Of a DNA stretch of 64,000 nt, positions 46,178 through 55,520 are shown one piece after another. A model generated the notes under the pieces. It made no database searches. It saw only the letters and a program-made list of their open reading frames with translations, and was not told the origin of the DNA. The DNA is from Pseudopedobacter sp044361595. Lineage in GTDB: Bacteria > Bacteroidota > Bacteroidia > Sphingobacteriales > Sphingobacteriaceae. The stretch covers positions 19,506 to 83,505 of the forward strand of contig JBIKIN010000017.1 in assembly GCA_044361595.1 (NCBI GenBank), given 5' to 3'. The position numbers and the translations under genes are program-made. The stretch's first letter is position 1. The number at the start of each line of letters is the position of its first letter.

Positions 46178-46984
46178 ATGAAATTAGCATTAAGTAGCGT
46201 TTTAATAATAGGAGCCTTGATCGCATCTAAAACTACTTTAGGTGATACTCTTAACCATAAAACAATAGTTCACACAACAGATACCACAAAAACAGGTTTG
46301 GTGATTACGCCATTAGCAGAGTCAAATGATTTTCCATCTGCAAAGCTTAGTATTAAGAATGTTAAAACTGAAATGTTGGGTATAGATTCTGTTAAAATGA
46401 TGGTGAATTTTGATGTTACCAATTACGATTTAACAAAAATGACCATGGATATGAACGCTGACGATTGTGCAAATTCTGAGCAAGGTCAGCATATTCATTT
46501 TATTATGGATAATAAACCTTACCAAGCCCTATACAAGCCAGAGAACACAGTTAAATTGCCGGTAAACTCAGAGCATTATTTGTTATGCTTTTTATCTCGT
46601 TCTTACCATTTATCTGTAAAATCTCCCGATGCCTCTCTTTTAATTCATTTTAAAATAGATGAAAATGGCAAATATGTTCAGTTGCCTACTCCTACCAAAC
46701 CCATGCTATTTTATAGCCGACCAAAAGGAGAATATGCAGGAAAAGACACCCAAAATGTATTGTTAGATTTTTATGTAAAAAACGCAAAAATTGGCCCTAA
46801 AGACTATAAGGTAAAAGTTAATGTTGCCGATACCACTTTTACAGTAGACCAATGGCAACCTTACTTTATCAAAAATGCTCCTATGGGGAATTTGAAACTA
46901 AAAATTCAATTATTAGACGCTGCCGGCAAAGAAGTTAGCGGACCAAACACAACTGTAGAAAGAAGTGTTACGCTTAAAAATTAG
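46178..46984 (+). CDS. Uncharacterised exported protein
   Basis: The 268-residue protein has a signal peptide (LALSSVLIIGALIASKTTLG). Two beta-sandwich-like halves are suggested: residues 55-165, with the motif SEQGQHIHFIMDNKPYQALY, and 180-268. The first half recalls small domains with a GQHIHxxxD motif that bind metals or cap, but I cannot name the family. The gene has its own terminator and no same-strand partner upstream, so it is likely monocistronic. Confidence 0.7.
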   Translation: MKLALSSVLIIGALIASKTTLGDTLNHKTIVHTTDTTKTGLVITPLAESNDFPSAKLSIKNVKTEMLGIDSVKMMVNFDVTNYDLTKMTMDMNADDCANSEQGQHIHFIMDNKPYQALYKPENTVKLPVNSEHYLLCFLSRSYHLSVKSPDASLLIHFKIDENGKYVQLPTPTKPMLFYSRPKGEYAGKDTQNVLLDFYVKNAKIGPKDYKVKVNVADTTFTVDQWQPYFIKNAPMGNLKLKIQLLDAAGKEVSGPNTTVERSVTLKN

Positions 46985-47002
46985 ATAAATACAACAAACT
47001 AG

Positions 47003-47036
47003 AAAGGTTTAAGAATTTGCACTTAAACCTTTTTTG
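47003..47036 (+). terminator. Intrinsic terminator after the exported protein gene
   Basis: An 11-base stem (47003-47013 with 47022-47032, AAAGGTTTAAG arms) is followed by T residues. It lies 19 bases past the stop codon and upstream of gcvH. Confidence 0.8.
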
Positions 47037-47112
47037 TTTAAGCAATAAAAACATTCTTTATTTATTATTAATCCTTCCAAAAATCCTACTATTTTTACAA
47101 AAAATTATTATT

Positions 47113-47487
47113 ATGAATTTCCCTGCAGAATTAAAGTACACTAAAGACCACGAATGGATTAAAGTTGAAGGTGATGTTGCCATTGTTGGTATTACAGAAT
47201 TTGCGCAACGCGAATTAGGAGATATTGTTTATGTGGATATTAACACAGTGGGTAGCGATGTTACCGAAGGTGATGTTTTTGGAACCATAGAAGCGGTTAA
47301 AACTGTTTCAGATTTATTTATGCCAGTTAATGGTAAAGTATTAGAGATTAACGCAGCGTTAGATACTAATCCAGAATTGGTTAATTCTGATCCTTATGGA
47401 GAAGGATGGATGGTTAAAATAAGTATTACTGGTGGTGCAGATACCCTTTTATCTGCTGATGATTATAAGTCTTTAATAGGCGAATAA
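47113..47487 (+). CDS. gcvH: Glycine cleavage system H protein
   Basis: The 124-residue protein carries the GcvH pattern: MNFPAELKYTKDHEWI, VGITEFAQRELGDIVYVD, and the lipoyl site GTIEAVKTVSDLFMP with the lipoylated Lys at residue 63. The end is NSDPYGEGWMVKI. It shuttles the aminomethyl group among the P, T and L proteins of glycine cleavage. The frame is open further upstream to 47017, but that start would lie inside the preceding terminator, and KYTKDHEWI is always near the N-terminus, so the ATG at 47113 is right. VanZ follows after six bases. Confidence 0.96.
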   Translation: MNFPAELKYTKDHEWIKVEGDVAIVGITEFAQRELGDIVYVDINTVGSDVTEGDVFGTIEAVKTVSDLFMPVNGKVLEINAALDTNPELVNSDPYGEGWMVKISITGGADTLLSADDYKSLIGE

Positions 47488-47493
47488 TTTATC

Positions 47494-47895
47494 ATGTTTA
47501 AAACCCTTAAATATCAAGTCCCAGCCATAAGCTGGGCTTTGATTATTTTAATTCTTTGTGACCTGCCACAGAAGAGTATACCTGGACATGGTTTATTTTT
47601 TGAGGGTTTTGATAAAATTGTTCACCTAGGTTTCTTTTTTGTGCTCACTGTTTTTCTTTTTTATGGAAAAATTAAGCAACAAAATAGCTACGAGTATCGT
47701 TTATTAACCATCCTGAAAATATTTTCTATCAATATTATTTTAGGTGGTGGAATAGAAATTTTGCAATGGAAGGTCTTCACTTATCGTTCGGCAGATTGGT
47801 GGGATTTCTTTGCTGATGTTTTAGGAATGTGCATGGGTGTTTTCAGCTATTTATTATTGCATAGAAGAGCCTATTATTTAAATCCAAAAAAATGA
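47494..47895 (+). CDS. VanZ-family membrane protein
   Basis: The 133-residue protein has four hydrophobic helices. The VanZ-like pattern is FEGFDKIVHLGFFFVLTVFLFYG in the second helix region, then GGGIEILQWKVFTYRSADWWDFFADVLGMCMGVFSYLLL. It is an integral inner-membrane protein; despite the name it does not imply glycopeptide resistance. gcvH followed by vanZ is a common order in related genomes. Its stop overlaps the start of a tiny lipoprotein gene. Confidence 0.88.
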   Translation: MFKTLKYQVPAISWALIILILCDLPQKSIPGHGLFFEGFDKIVHLGFFFVLTVFLFYGKIKQQNSYEYRLLTILKIFSINIILGGGIEILQWKVFTYRSADWWDFFADVLGMCMGVFSYLLLHRRAYYLNPKK

Positions 47896-48026
47896 AAGTG
47901 ATTAAATCTATTTTATTTCTGGTTATTATCGTTATGAGCTTTAGCGCTTGCAGTATTTTTAAAAAAGGATGTCAATGCCCAAAATTTGCTAATAACACCC
48001 CTCAAACTTCCATTTTATCCAAGTAA
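47892..48026 (+). CDS. Tiny lipoprotein
   Basis: This 44-residue reading frame starts with an ATG overlapping the vanZ stop (ATGA). It encodes a complete lipoprotein signal, MKVIKSILFLVIIVMSFSAC, with Cys at 20, and then a short cysteine-containing tail (SIFKKGCQCPKFANNT) to a TAA. The coupling and the clean lipobox make it likely real despite its length. The mature peptide would be about 25 residues. Function unknown. Confidence 0.65.
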   Translation: MKVIKSILFLVIIVMSFSACSIFKKGCQCPKFANNTPQTSILSK

Positions 48027-48058
48027 ATGTTCATCTGAATATAATAATTTAATCCTTA

Positions 48059-48090
48059 TTTGGATTTAATTTAAATAAGCTTTACTTTCG
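48059..48090 (+). promoter_or_regulatory. Promoter of feoAB
   Basis: TTTG (48059-48062) and TACTTTCG (48083-48090), 20 bases apart, fit the Bacteroidota -33/-7 pattern with one mismatch. The -7 box ends 24 bases before the feoA ATG. I saw no clear Fur palindrome. Confidence 0.55.
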
Positions 48091-48114
48091 CTTCTATCAT
48101 ATTGTAATCATCAA

Positions 48115-48330
48115 ATGAAATTATCTCAATTAAAAAAAGGCGCTCAAGGAATCATTAAAGAATTTACAGATTTAGAAATGTCTGTGAAGTTAATGGAGAT
48201 GGGTTGTTTACCAGGCGAGAAAATTAAAGTAGAGCGTATTGCGCCTTTAGGTGATCCCATAGCGGTAACAGTTTCTGGCTATCAATTATCTCTAAGAAAA
48301 CAAGAAGCTGCTACCATAGAATTAATTTAA
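48115..48330 (+). CDS. feoA: FeoA-domain iron transport accessory protein
   Basis: The 71-residue protein has the SH3-like FeoA pattern: MKLSQLKKGAQGIIKEF, LEMSVKLMEMGCLPGEKIKVERIAPLGDPIAV, and YQLSLRKQEAATIELI. FeoA is a small cytoplasmic partner of the FeoB ferrous-iron transporter. It lies nine bases before feoB and the two share a promoter. Confidence 0.94.
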   Translation: MKLSQLKKGAQGIIKEFTDLEMSVKLMEMGCLPGEKIKVERIAPLGDPIAVTVSGYQLSLRKQEAATIELI

Positions 48331-48339
48331 TTCTTTAGT

Positions 48340-50454
48340 TTGAAAGATAAACTCAGAATTGCGTTAGTTGGAAATCCGAATACCGGAAAATCTACTATTT
48401 TTAATGCGTTAACAGGTCTTAATCAAAAAATTGGAAATTTTCCGGGCGTAACTGTAGATAAAAAGACAGGTTTTACAAAACTGACTGATGGTAGAACAAT
48501 TGAAATTGTAGACTTACCAGGTACTTACAGCTTGTATCCTAAAAGTGCCGATGAAACTATTGTTTTTGAGGTTTTATCAGATCAAAATAACTCATCGCAT
48601 CCTGATTTAGTTCTTGTCGTAGCAGATGCTACCAATCTCAAAAGAAACTTACTTCTTTACACCCAAATTGCCGATTTAGGCTTACCCATCATTATTGCTT
48701 TAAATATGATGGATTTGGCCGAAAAATCTAATATCGCCATAGATATTGATGCTTTAGCTAAAAGATTAAATGTGCAAATTGTTCCTATTGCAGCTAGAAA
48801 AGCAAAAGGAATAGATTTAATTAAAGAAGCTATTGCTTTTCATACAGGTGCTGCCATACAATCAGAATCTATTGATGTAGAAGCCCTTGCTCCCGAAATC
48901 ATTAGCAGTATAAAAACCGAGTTAAATATCAAAAACCCTTATGTGGCCTTGCAAATCGCACACCAAGGAAAACAAATTAGATATTTAACTAAAAATCAGG
49001 TTTCGGCCATAGAGCGTATTAAAGAAAAAAACAATTTTCATTCTCAAAAATTACAAGCAACAGAAACCATTTCTAGGTATAACTACATCAATGATATTTT
49101 ACTAGATACGGTAGTTTATAAGTCTGTTGCCTTAGAAGAAAATATTAGTAATAAGATAGATCATTACCTAACCCATAAAGTTTGGGGTTTTGCCATATTT
49201 ATAGCCATTTTATTTGCCATTTTCCAATCTATTTTTGCTTGGTCTGAGTACCCAATGTACTTAATAGAAACCGTTTTTGTTTGGCTAGCAGATTACGGAC
49301 ATCAGCTTTTACCTCAAGGCGCTTTAACCAATTTATTAATTGATGGTGTGTTAGCCGGTTTAAGTGGGGTAATGATATTTATTCCTCAAATAGCTTTATT
49401 ATTTGCATTTATTTCTGTCCTAGAAGACACCGGCTACATGTCTCGGGTTACTTTTATGATGGATAGATTAATGCGGAAAGTGGGTTTAAACGGAAAATCT
49501 GTGGTACCACTAATTGGCGGTTTAGCTTGTGCCGTTCCGTCTATTATGAGTGCCCGTACCATAGAAAACTGGAAAGAAAGAATGATTACCATTATGGTTA
49601 CGCCATTGGTAAGTTGCTCGGCAAGGCTACCTATTTATACGTTATTAATCTCTTTGGTTGTGCCTAAAACTTATGTTTTGGGTTTTATAAACTTGCAAGG
49701 ATTAGCATTAATGTCGCTTTATTTAATGAGCATTATTATGGCGGTTTTAGTGGCTTGGGTAATGAAAGGCATCATTAAAAGTAAAATTAAAGGCTATTTT
49801 ATAATGGAATTGCCGGTTTACCGCATGCCAAGGTGGAACAACGTTGGTATTACCATGTACGAAAGTGTTAAAACTTTTGTGACCGAAGCTGGAAAAGTTA
49901 TCATAGCAGTCTCCATTGTTTTATGGGTATTGGCAAGTTATGGTCCGTCAGATAAATTTGAAAAAATTGACCAGAAATATCAAAAATTAGAAGCCGAGAA
50001 TGCTTTTCCTAAAGATGATCTAGACCGAATGATTTCTTCCGAAAAACTAGAAGCTTCTTATGCTGGTGTTTTGGGTAAGTCTATAGAGCCAGCCATAAAA
50101 CCTTTGGGTTTCGATTGGAAAATAGGAATTGCTTTAATCACTTCCTTTGCCGCCCGAGAAGTTTTTGTAGGTACTATGGCTACTTTATACGCCGTAGATG
50201 GCGATGATACCAAGATGGAATCGGTAAGAGAAAAAATGGCCAATGCCAAAAATACCGAAACCGGATTACCTGTTTTTACCGTTGCAACCTCCTTTTCTTT
50301 GATGATGTTTTACGCCTTTGCCATGCAATGTATGAGTACCATGGCGGTAGTTTACCGCGAAACTAAAAACATCAAATGGCCATTGATACAGTTTGCCTAT
50401 ATGCTAGTTTTGGCTTATGCAGCAAGTTTTGTGGTGTTTCAATTCTTAAAGTAG
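48340..50454 (+). CDS. feoB: Ferrous iron transport GTPase/permease FeoB
   Basis: The 704-residue protein has an N-terminal G domain: G1 GNPNTGKSTIFN at about 10-21, G2/G3 VTVDKKTGF and VDLPGTYSL, G4 ALNMMDLAEK. About nine hydrophobic helices follow, with the FeoB gate motifs GYMSRVTFMMDRLMRKVGLNGKS, PLIGGLACAVPSIMSART and ALITSFAAREVFVGTMATLY. It transports Fe2+ across the inner membrane. The start is a TTG nine bases after feoA. No ATG is available before the P-loop, so TTG is well supported. Confidence 0.95.
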   Translation: MKDKLRIALVGNPNTGKSTIFNALTGLNQKIGNFPGVTVDKKTGFTKLTDGRTIEIVDLPGTYSLYPKSADETIVFEVLSDQNNSSHPDLVLVVADATNLKRNLLLYTQIADLGLPIIIALNMMDLAEKSNIAIDIDALAKRLNVQIVPIAARKAKGIDLIKEAIAFHTGAAIQSESIDVEALAPEIISSIKTELNIKNPYVALQIAHQGKQIRYLTKNQVSAIERIKEKNNFHSQKLQATETISRYNYINDILLDTVVYKSVALEENISNKIDHYLTHKVWGFAIFIAILFAIFQSIFAWSEYPMYLIETVFVWLADYGHQLLPQGALTNLLIDGVLAGLSGVMIFIPQIALLFAFISVLEDTGYMSRVTFMMDRLMRKVGLNGKSVVPLIGGLACAVPSIMSARTIENWKERMITIMVTPLVSCSARLPIYTLLISLVVPKTYVLGFINLQGLALMSLYLMSIIMAVLVAWVMKGIIKSKIKGYFIMELPVYRMPRWNNVGITMYESVKTFVTEAGKVIIAVSIVLWVLASYGPSDKFEKIDQKYQKLEAENAFPKDDLDRMISSEKLEASYAGVLGKSIEPAIKPLGFDWKIGIALITSFAAREVFVGTMATLYAVDGDDTKMESVREKMANAKNTETGLPVFTVATSFSLMMFYAFAMQCMSTMAVVYRETKNIKWPLIQFAYMLVLAYAASFVVFQFLK

Positions 50455-50503
50455 AAATCTTTTTTTGGCGTTTTTACACGCTTTACACAGTATCTTTTTT
50501 TGC

Positions 50504-50615
50504 TGTCATCCTGAGTATTGTCACTCTGAGCGGAGTCGAAGAGGGGGTCGAAGGAAAGCAAAAAAAGCCTGCCCGACTAGTTCAGGCGGGATGCTGTTTC
50601 TCCGAAGGAGTCCTT
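50504..50615. repeat. GC-rich intergenic repeat-like element
   Basis: This block differs in composition from its AT-rich surroundings. It contains GTCATCCTGAG and CTGAGCGGAGTCGAAG, sequences of a kind scattered between genes in many Bacteroidota, and a hairpin GCCCGA-CTAGT-TCAGGC (one wobble pair). CTCCGAAGGAG near the right end is another small palindrome. No second copy lies in this window, so repeat status rests on memory of similar elements. Confidence 0.4.
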
Positions 50616-50708
50616 TGAAAAATAGTTAACGCAACTCATATTACGGATATTTATTACTTCTTTAAAAATTTACGATCTTCGATATCAGACTTATGATTAT
50701 CGTTAATT

Positions 50709-51008
50709 ATGGAAAAGTTAAAAAACATTCATCCTGAAGAAATTTTAAAAGAAGGATTTCTTAATCTATTAGAAATAAGTGCATACCGACTTTCTAAAGA
50801 AACATTTATTCCACAAACAAGAATTAGCGAAATACTTAAAGGTAACCGAAGAATAACCGCAGACACAGCTTTGCGTTTGTCAAAATTCTTTGGAACATCA
50901 GCTAAATTTTGGCTTGGTTTGCAAGATGATTTCGATTTGGAAGCAGGGGAAAATTTAAAAAGGGAAGAATTAGAAACTATAAAGCAAATAGACTTTAATG
51001 CAGCTTAA
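50709..51008 (+). CDS. higA: HigA-family antitoxin (XRE helix-turn-helix), without adjacent toxin
   Basis: The 99-residue protein matches the HigA addiction-module antitoxin: HPEEILKEGFLNLLEISAYRLSKETFIPQTRISEILKGNRRITADTALRLSKFFG is split over residues 8-62 and forms the HTH core, and the end AKFWLGLQDDFDLE is typical. HigA represses its own operon and neutralises the HigB ribosome-dependent RNase. No HigB-like frame is found on either side: a GC-rich repeat lies upstream and a non-coding stretch downstream. So it is a lone antitoxin or a general repressor. Confidence 0.88.
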   Translation: MEKLKNIHPEEILKEGFLNLLEISAYRLSKETFIPQTRISEILKGNRRITADTALRLSKFFGTSAKFWLGLQDDFDLEAGENLKREELETIKQIDFNAA

Positions 51009-51028
51009 TTTTAGTATATACTAAAATT
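51007..51028. repeat. Perfect 22-base palindrome at the higA stop codon
   Basis: The half-site is AATTTTAGTAT followed directly by its exact complement in reverse. It starts inside the higA TAA. It has no loop or T tail, so it looks more like a protein-binding site than a terminator, though a weak hairpin cannot be excluded. Confidence 0.6.
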
Positions 51029-51171
51029 GTACAATTCCTATAAAAACAATAAATTTAAATGAATATGAAATTTAAGCGCAAAAGTCAGGCTAATTCACAA
51101 ATCCAAGCCTCTAAGACTTATGCTAGTGGGCGGATTTCGTTTATTTGTTTGTCAATAATAACCTAAATAAC

Positions 51172-51834
51172 ATGAAGAAACTTAATTTAACCTTTGCATC
51201 AATTTTTGTATTACTTATTATTTCATGGTCGCCCAAAAAACCTAAGGTTTTAATTATTGGAGATTCTATTTCAATTGGCTATACTCCATTTGTAAAGAAA
51301 TACTTTAAAAATGACGCATTAATTATGCATAACGAGGGTAATGCGCAACATACTGGAAACGGTTTGGTAAATATCAAAAAATGGATAGGAAATGGAGATT
51401 GGGATATAATTCAGTTTAATTGGGGTTTATGGGATTTATGTTTTCGTCATCCAGATTCAAAAGTGCAAGGTAATCGCGACAAGGTCAACGGAACAGTTAC
51501 ATATACTGTAGAGGAGTACACCAAAAATTTAGATTCTTTAGTTACCATTATCGAACAGAATACCAAGGCAAAATTAATATTTGTTACGACTAGTTATGTT
51601 CCAAAATATGAAGCTGGACGTTTTGAGGCCGATGTTCAAAAATATAATACAGCCGCTAAGAAGATTATGAAAAAGCATGGAATTGAGCTTAATGAAATTT
51701 ACGATAAGACGATTCCAATTCATAATGCTTACGGAATAGGCGCAGACGATGTTCATTATTCAGACACGGGTTATGAAAAATTGAGTAATTTAATTATCGA
51801 CTTTTTGAAAGTAAAAATTGATTCTCTAAAATAG
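51172..51834 (+). CDS. Exported SGNH/GDSL-type hydrolase
   Basis: The protein is 220 residues from the ATG at 51172. That start (MKKLNLTFASIFVLLIISWS) gives a normal signal or anchor segment, and nine extra codons upstream would only spoil it. SGNH blocks: KVLIIGDSISIGYTP (nucleophile Ser), NEGNAQHTGNG (Gly/Asn region), IQFNWGLWDLC (Asn) and DDVHYSDTGYEKL (Asp and His). The family often acts on acylated carbohydrates. There is no operon partner, so the substrate is unknown. Confidence 0.85.
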   Translation: MKKLNLTFASIFVLLIISWSPKKPKVLIIGDSISIGYTPFVKKYFKNDALIMHNEGNAQHTGNGLVNIKKWIGNGDWDIIQFNWGLWDLCFRHPDSKVQGNRDKVNGTVTYTVEEYTKNLDSLVTIIEQNTKAKLIFVTTSYVPKYEAGRFEADVQKYNTAAKKIMKKHGIELNEIYDKTIPIHNAYGIGADDVHYSDTGYEKLSNLIIDFLKVKIDSLK

Positions 51835-52211
51835 ATTATCCTAAGCCAAAGCTTAAAAAGCAGATCAATTTAATTAGAAAAGCAAAGTCAACCTTTCATC
51901 GCCAAAAGTTGCCAGGCTGTGCATTCATACGTCCTCAGAACTTATTCTCATGGCCAATTTTCACTCCTTTCACATTTAGGTATGCAAGTTATTGGTTTAA
52001 ATGACACATCCCAAACAAAGAAAACGTATTTTCAACAAAATCCAGCATTTAAGCCCACTCTTCGGCCGACTCACAAAATCTCAAATCATTCACCTAAAAA
52101 CTACAAATCTTAAATTAAAACATTATTTTCGCAACCCAACATTGTCAAATTGGCTTATGTTAGCTAATGGCTTAATTGTTGATTTTAATTGCCTTATTAC
52201 ACAAAAAGAAG
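51835..52211. other. Intergenic region before secA with a -7 element
   Basis: No frame here has a convincing start, composition or motif. The short open frames at 51919 and 52001 look accidental. TATTTTCG (52124-52131) followed by CAAC resembles a -7 element and lies 80 bases before the secA ATG; no -33 TTTG is seen at the proper distance. Confidence 0.5.
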
Positions 52212-55200
52212 ATGTTAAATTTTATAAATAAATTATTTGGTAGCAAGTCTGATCGTGATGTGAAAGCCGCCAGACCCCTAGTAGAAAAAATTAAAGCAGA
52301 ATACGAGAAATTGAGTTCTCTTACTAACGACGAACTTCGTTCTAAAACCTTAGCCTTTAAAAGCCGAATTAAGGATGCTTTAAAGGAAATAGACGATAAA
52401 ATTGATGCAATCAAAGAAAACATCAACCAAAGCCCGGATATGCCTTTGCATCAAAAAACCGATTTATACGACCAAGTTGATGCTTTAGGAAAAGAAAGAA
52501 ACAAGCAATTAGAAGCCGTTTTGTTAGAGATACTTCCAGAAGCTTTTGCAGTAATGAAAGATACTTCTCGTCGTTTTTCAGAAAACGAAACCATTGAAGT
52601 AACTGCATCAGATTTTGATAGAGAGCTAGCTGCTAGAAAGCCAAATGTATTGATCAAAGGTGATAAAGCTGTTCACCATAACTCTTGGCTTGCTGCCGGT
52701 ACAGAAGTGAAATGGAACATGGTTCATTACGATGTTCAGTTAATTGGTGGTACAGTTTTGCACAACGGTAAAATTTCCGAAATGGGTACGGGTGAGGGTA
52801 AAACTTTAGTAGGTACTTTGCCTATTTATCTAAACGCACTTTCTGGCGAAGGAATTCACGTGGTAACTGTTAACGATTATTTAGCCCGTAGAGATAGCGA
52901 GTGGAATGGTCCAATTTTCGAGTTTCATGGTTTAGCGGTTGATTGTATTGATAAACACCAGCCTAACTCGCCACAAAGAAGAAAAGCTTACCAAGCAGAT
53001 GTAGTCTACGGAACCAATAATGAGTTTGGTTTTGATTACCTGCGTGACAACATGACACGTTCGCCTGAGGAGCTAGTACAAGGTAAATTGCATTACGCTA
53101 TTGTGGATGAGGTGGATTCGGTTTTAATTGATGATGCTCGTACACCATTAATTATTTCGGGACCAATCCCTCGTGGCGATGAACACGAATTTTACGATTT
53201 AAAACCTCGTATTGAGCGTTTAGTAAATGCGCAAAAAAATTATGTAACTGGCGCTTTAAACGAAGCGAAGAAATTAATTGCCGATGGTAAATCGGGACCA
53301 GAAGAAGGTGAAGGTGGTTTAGCATTATTGAGAGCTCACCGTGGTTTACCAAAAAACAAAGCATTAATTAAGTTTTTGAGCGAGAGCGGGATGAAAGGTA
53401 TCCTCAACAAAACCGAAAACTATTACATGCAAGATCAAAACAAAGAAATGCCAAAGGCCGATGCCGAATTGTTCTTTGTGATTGATGAAAAAAATAATCA
53501 GGTTGAGTTAACCGAAAAAGGTATCGAACTCATCACAGCATCGGGCGAAGATCCACACTTTTTTGTGATGCCTGATGTAGGTACCGAAATTGCAGATATT
53601 GAAAAATCTAGCCTTTCTAACGAGGATAAAGCGGCTAAAAAAGACGAATTGATTAGAGACTTTTCTGTAAAATCAGAACGTATACATTCAGTAAATCAGT
53701 TACTGAAAGCTTATACTTTATTTGAGAAAGATACCGAATATATCATCGACGAAGGCAAAGTAAAAATTGTTGACGAGCAAACAGGTCGTATCATGGATGG
53801 TCGCCGTTACTCTGATGGTTTGCACCAAGCTATTGAGGCTAAAGAGAACGTTAAAGTAGAAGACGCAACACAAACTTACGCTACCATTACGCTTCAAAAT
53901 TACTTCAGAATGTACCACAAATTAGCTGGTATGACGGGTACTGCCGTAACAGAAGCAGGCGAGCTTTGGGAAATTTACAAATTAGATGTGGTAGAAATAC
54001 CAACTAACCGCCCAATTGTACGAGATGATAGACAGGATAAAGTTTTCCGTACAACCAGAGAAAAATACAATGCTGTTGCTGATGAAATTGTGGAATTAAC
54101 ACAAGCTGGTCGACCGGTATTGGTAGGTACAACATCGGTAGAAATATCAGAATTGTTAAGCCGAATGTTGAAAATGCGTGGCATTAAACATAACGTATTA
54201 AACGCAAAATTACACCAACGCGAGGCGGATGTAGTTGCTGAGGCTGGTAAAGCGGGTCAGGTTACCATTGCAACAAATATGGCTGGTCGTGGTACGGATA
54301 TTAAATTAGGAGAAGGTGTTAAAGCGGCAGGTGGTTTAGCTATTGTAGGAACCGAGCGTCATGAGTCTCGTCGTGTAGATAGACAGTTAAGAGGTCGTTC
54401 TGGTCGTCAGGGAGATCCAGGTTCTTCTCAATTCTTCGTTTCTTTAGAAGACAATCTAATGCGTCTTTTTGGTTCAGAAAGAATTGCTAGTTTAATGGTA
54501 AGAATGGGTATAGAAGATGGAGAAGTTATACAACATTCTATGATTACCAATTCTATAGAAAGAGCGCAAAAGAAGGTTGAAGAGAATAACTTTGGTATTC
54601 GTAAGCGTTTATTAGAATATGATGATGTGATGAATTCACAACGTTCTGTAATTTACAGTAAACGTAAAAACGCATTATTTGGAGATCGTTTAGATGTAGA
54701 CATCGAGAACATGATTTTAGATGTAATTGATGATGTTGTTACAGAATATAAAGAAGAAAATAATTTTGAGGGTCTAAAATTAGAGCTATTAAGGTTATTT
54801 GCTTTTGATAGTAGCATTACTTTAGGCGAGTTTTCTGGTGCTAGTATTGAAAAATTAGCCGATAAGGTTTTTGCCGAAGCAAGTTCTTTTTATAAGCGTA
54901 AATCTGATGCTATTGCAGCGCAAGCTTACCCAGTTTTAAAAGATATTTTTGATACTAGAGGTCAAAACATTGAGAATATTTTAGTTCCGTTTTCTGATGG
55001 TATATTAGGAATGCAGGTTGCTGTTCCACTTAAAAAGGCTATAGAAAACAATGCTAAAGAAGTAGTAAAAGCTTTTGAAAAAACAGTCACGCTTTCGCTG
55101 ATTGATGATACTTGGAAAGAGCATTTACGTGAAATGGACGACTTAAAGCAATCTGTTCAGAATGCGGTTTATGAACAAAAAGATCCTTTGGTGGTTTATA

Positions 55201-55520
55201 AAATGGAAGCTTTTAACTTATTTAAAGGCATGTTATCGGCTGTAAATAAAGAAGTAGTAAGTTTCTTGTTTAAAGGTGGTATTCCGGTTCAGACGGATGC
55301 TCCGTTGAAAGAAGCAAGGCCACAACCAAATACCGACTTAAGTAAACTTAAAGTTTCTAAAGCTGAAACCGTGAGTGAAAGTAACGGTGTACCAATGGAT
55401 GATACCAGAGAATTGCAAAAAACACAACCGATTAGGGCTGAAGTTAAAATTGGGAGAAACGACCCTTGTCCTTGCGGAAGTGGTAAAAAATATAAAAGCT
55501 GTCACGGTTTAAATGCATAA
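52212..55520 (+). CDS. secA: Protein translocase ATPase SecA
   Basis: The protein is 1102 residues, the long form usual for Bacteroidota. The start MLNFINKLFGSKSDRDVK at 52212 is the family N-terminus; the frame is open upstream, but that part is unrelated. Landmarks: Walker A MGTGEGKTLVGTLP at about 191-204, DEVDSVLIDDARTPLIISGP, helicase motifs MAGRGTDIKLG and RHESRRVDRQLRGRSGRQGDPGSS (split), and a C-terminal zinc-binding CPCGSGKKYKSCHG. A Bacteroidota insertion covers roughly residues 370-480. SecA drives preproteins through SecYEG. Its stop overlaps the next start (TAATG). Confidence 0.97.
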   Translation: MLNFINKLFGSKSDRDVKAARPLVEKIKAEYEKLSSLTNDELRSKTLAFKSRIKDALKEIDDKIDAIKENINQSPDMPLHQKTDLYDQVDALGKERNKQLEAVLLEILPEAFAVMKDTSRRFSENETIEVTASDFDRELAARKPNVLIKGDKAVHHNSWLAAGTEVKWNMVHYDVQLIGGTVLHNGKISEMGTGEGKTLVGTLPIYLNALSGEGIHVVTVNDYLARRDSEWNGPIFEFHGLAVDCIDKHQPNSPQRRKAYQADVVYGTNNEFGFDYLRDNMTRSPEELVQGKLHYAIVDEVDSVLIDDARTPLIISGPIPRGDEHEFYDLKPRIERLVNAQKNYVTGALNEAKKLIADGKSGPEEGEGGLALLRAHRGLPKNKALIKFLSESGMKGILNKTENYYMQDQNKEMPKADAELFFVIDEKNNQVELTEKGIELITASGEDPHFFVMPDVGTEIADIEKSSLSNEDKAAKKDELIRDFSVKSERIHSVNQLLKAYTLFEKDTEYIIDEGKVKIVDEQTGRIMDGRRYSDGLHQAIEAKENVKVEDATQTYATITLQNYFRMYHKLAGMTGTAVTEAGELWEIYKLDVVEIPTNRPIVRDDRQDKVFRTTREKYNAVADEIVELTQAGRPVLVGTTSVEISELLSRMLKMRGIKHNVLNAKLHQREADVVAEAGKAGQVTIATNMAGRGTDIKLGEGVKAAGGLAIVGTERHESRRVDRQLRGRSGRQGDPGSSQFFVSLEDNLMRLFGSERIASLMVRMGIEDGEVIQHSMITNSIERAQKKVEENNFGIRKRLLEYDDVMNSQRSVIYSKRKNALFGDRLDVDIENMILDVIDDVVTEYKEENNFEGLKLELLRLFAFDSSITLGEFSGASIEKLADKVFAEASSFYKRKSDAIAAQAYPVLKDIFDTRGQNIENILVPFSDGILGMQVAVPLKKAIENNAKEVVKAFEKTVTLSLIDDTWKEHLREMDDLKQSVQNAVYEQKDPLVVYKMEAFNLFKGMLSAVNKEVVSFLFKGGIPVQTDAPLKEARPQPNTDLSKLKVSKAETVSESNGVPMDDTRELQKTQPIRAEVKIGRNDPCPCGSGKKYKSCHGLNA

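Noticed and set aside
47017..47112. Upstream in-frame extension of gcvH
   Set aside because: It lies partly inside the terminator of the preceding gene, and GcvH normally begins shortly before KYTKDHEWI.
52176..52211. Upstream in-frame extension of secA
   Set aside because: The added residues are unrelated to SecA, whose N-terminus fits the ATG at 52212.
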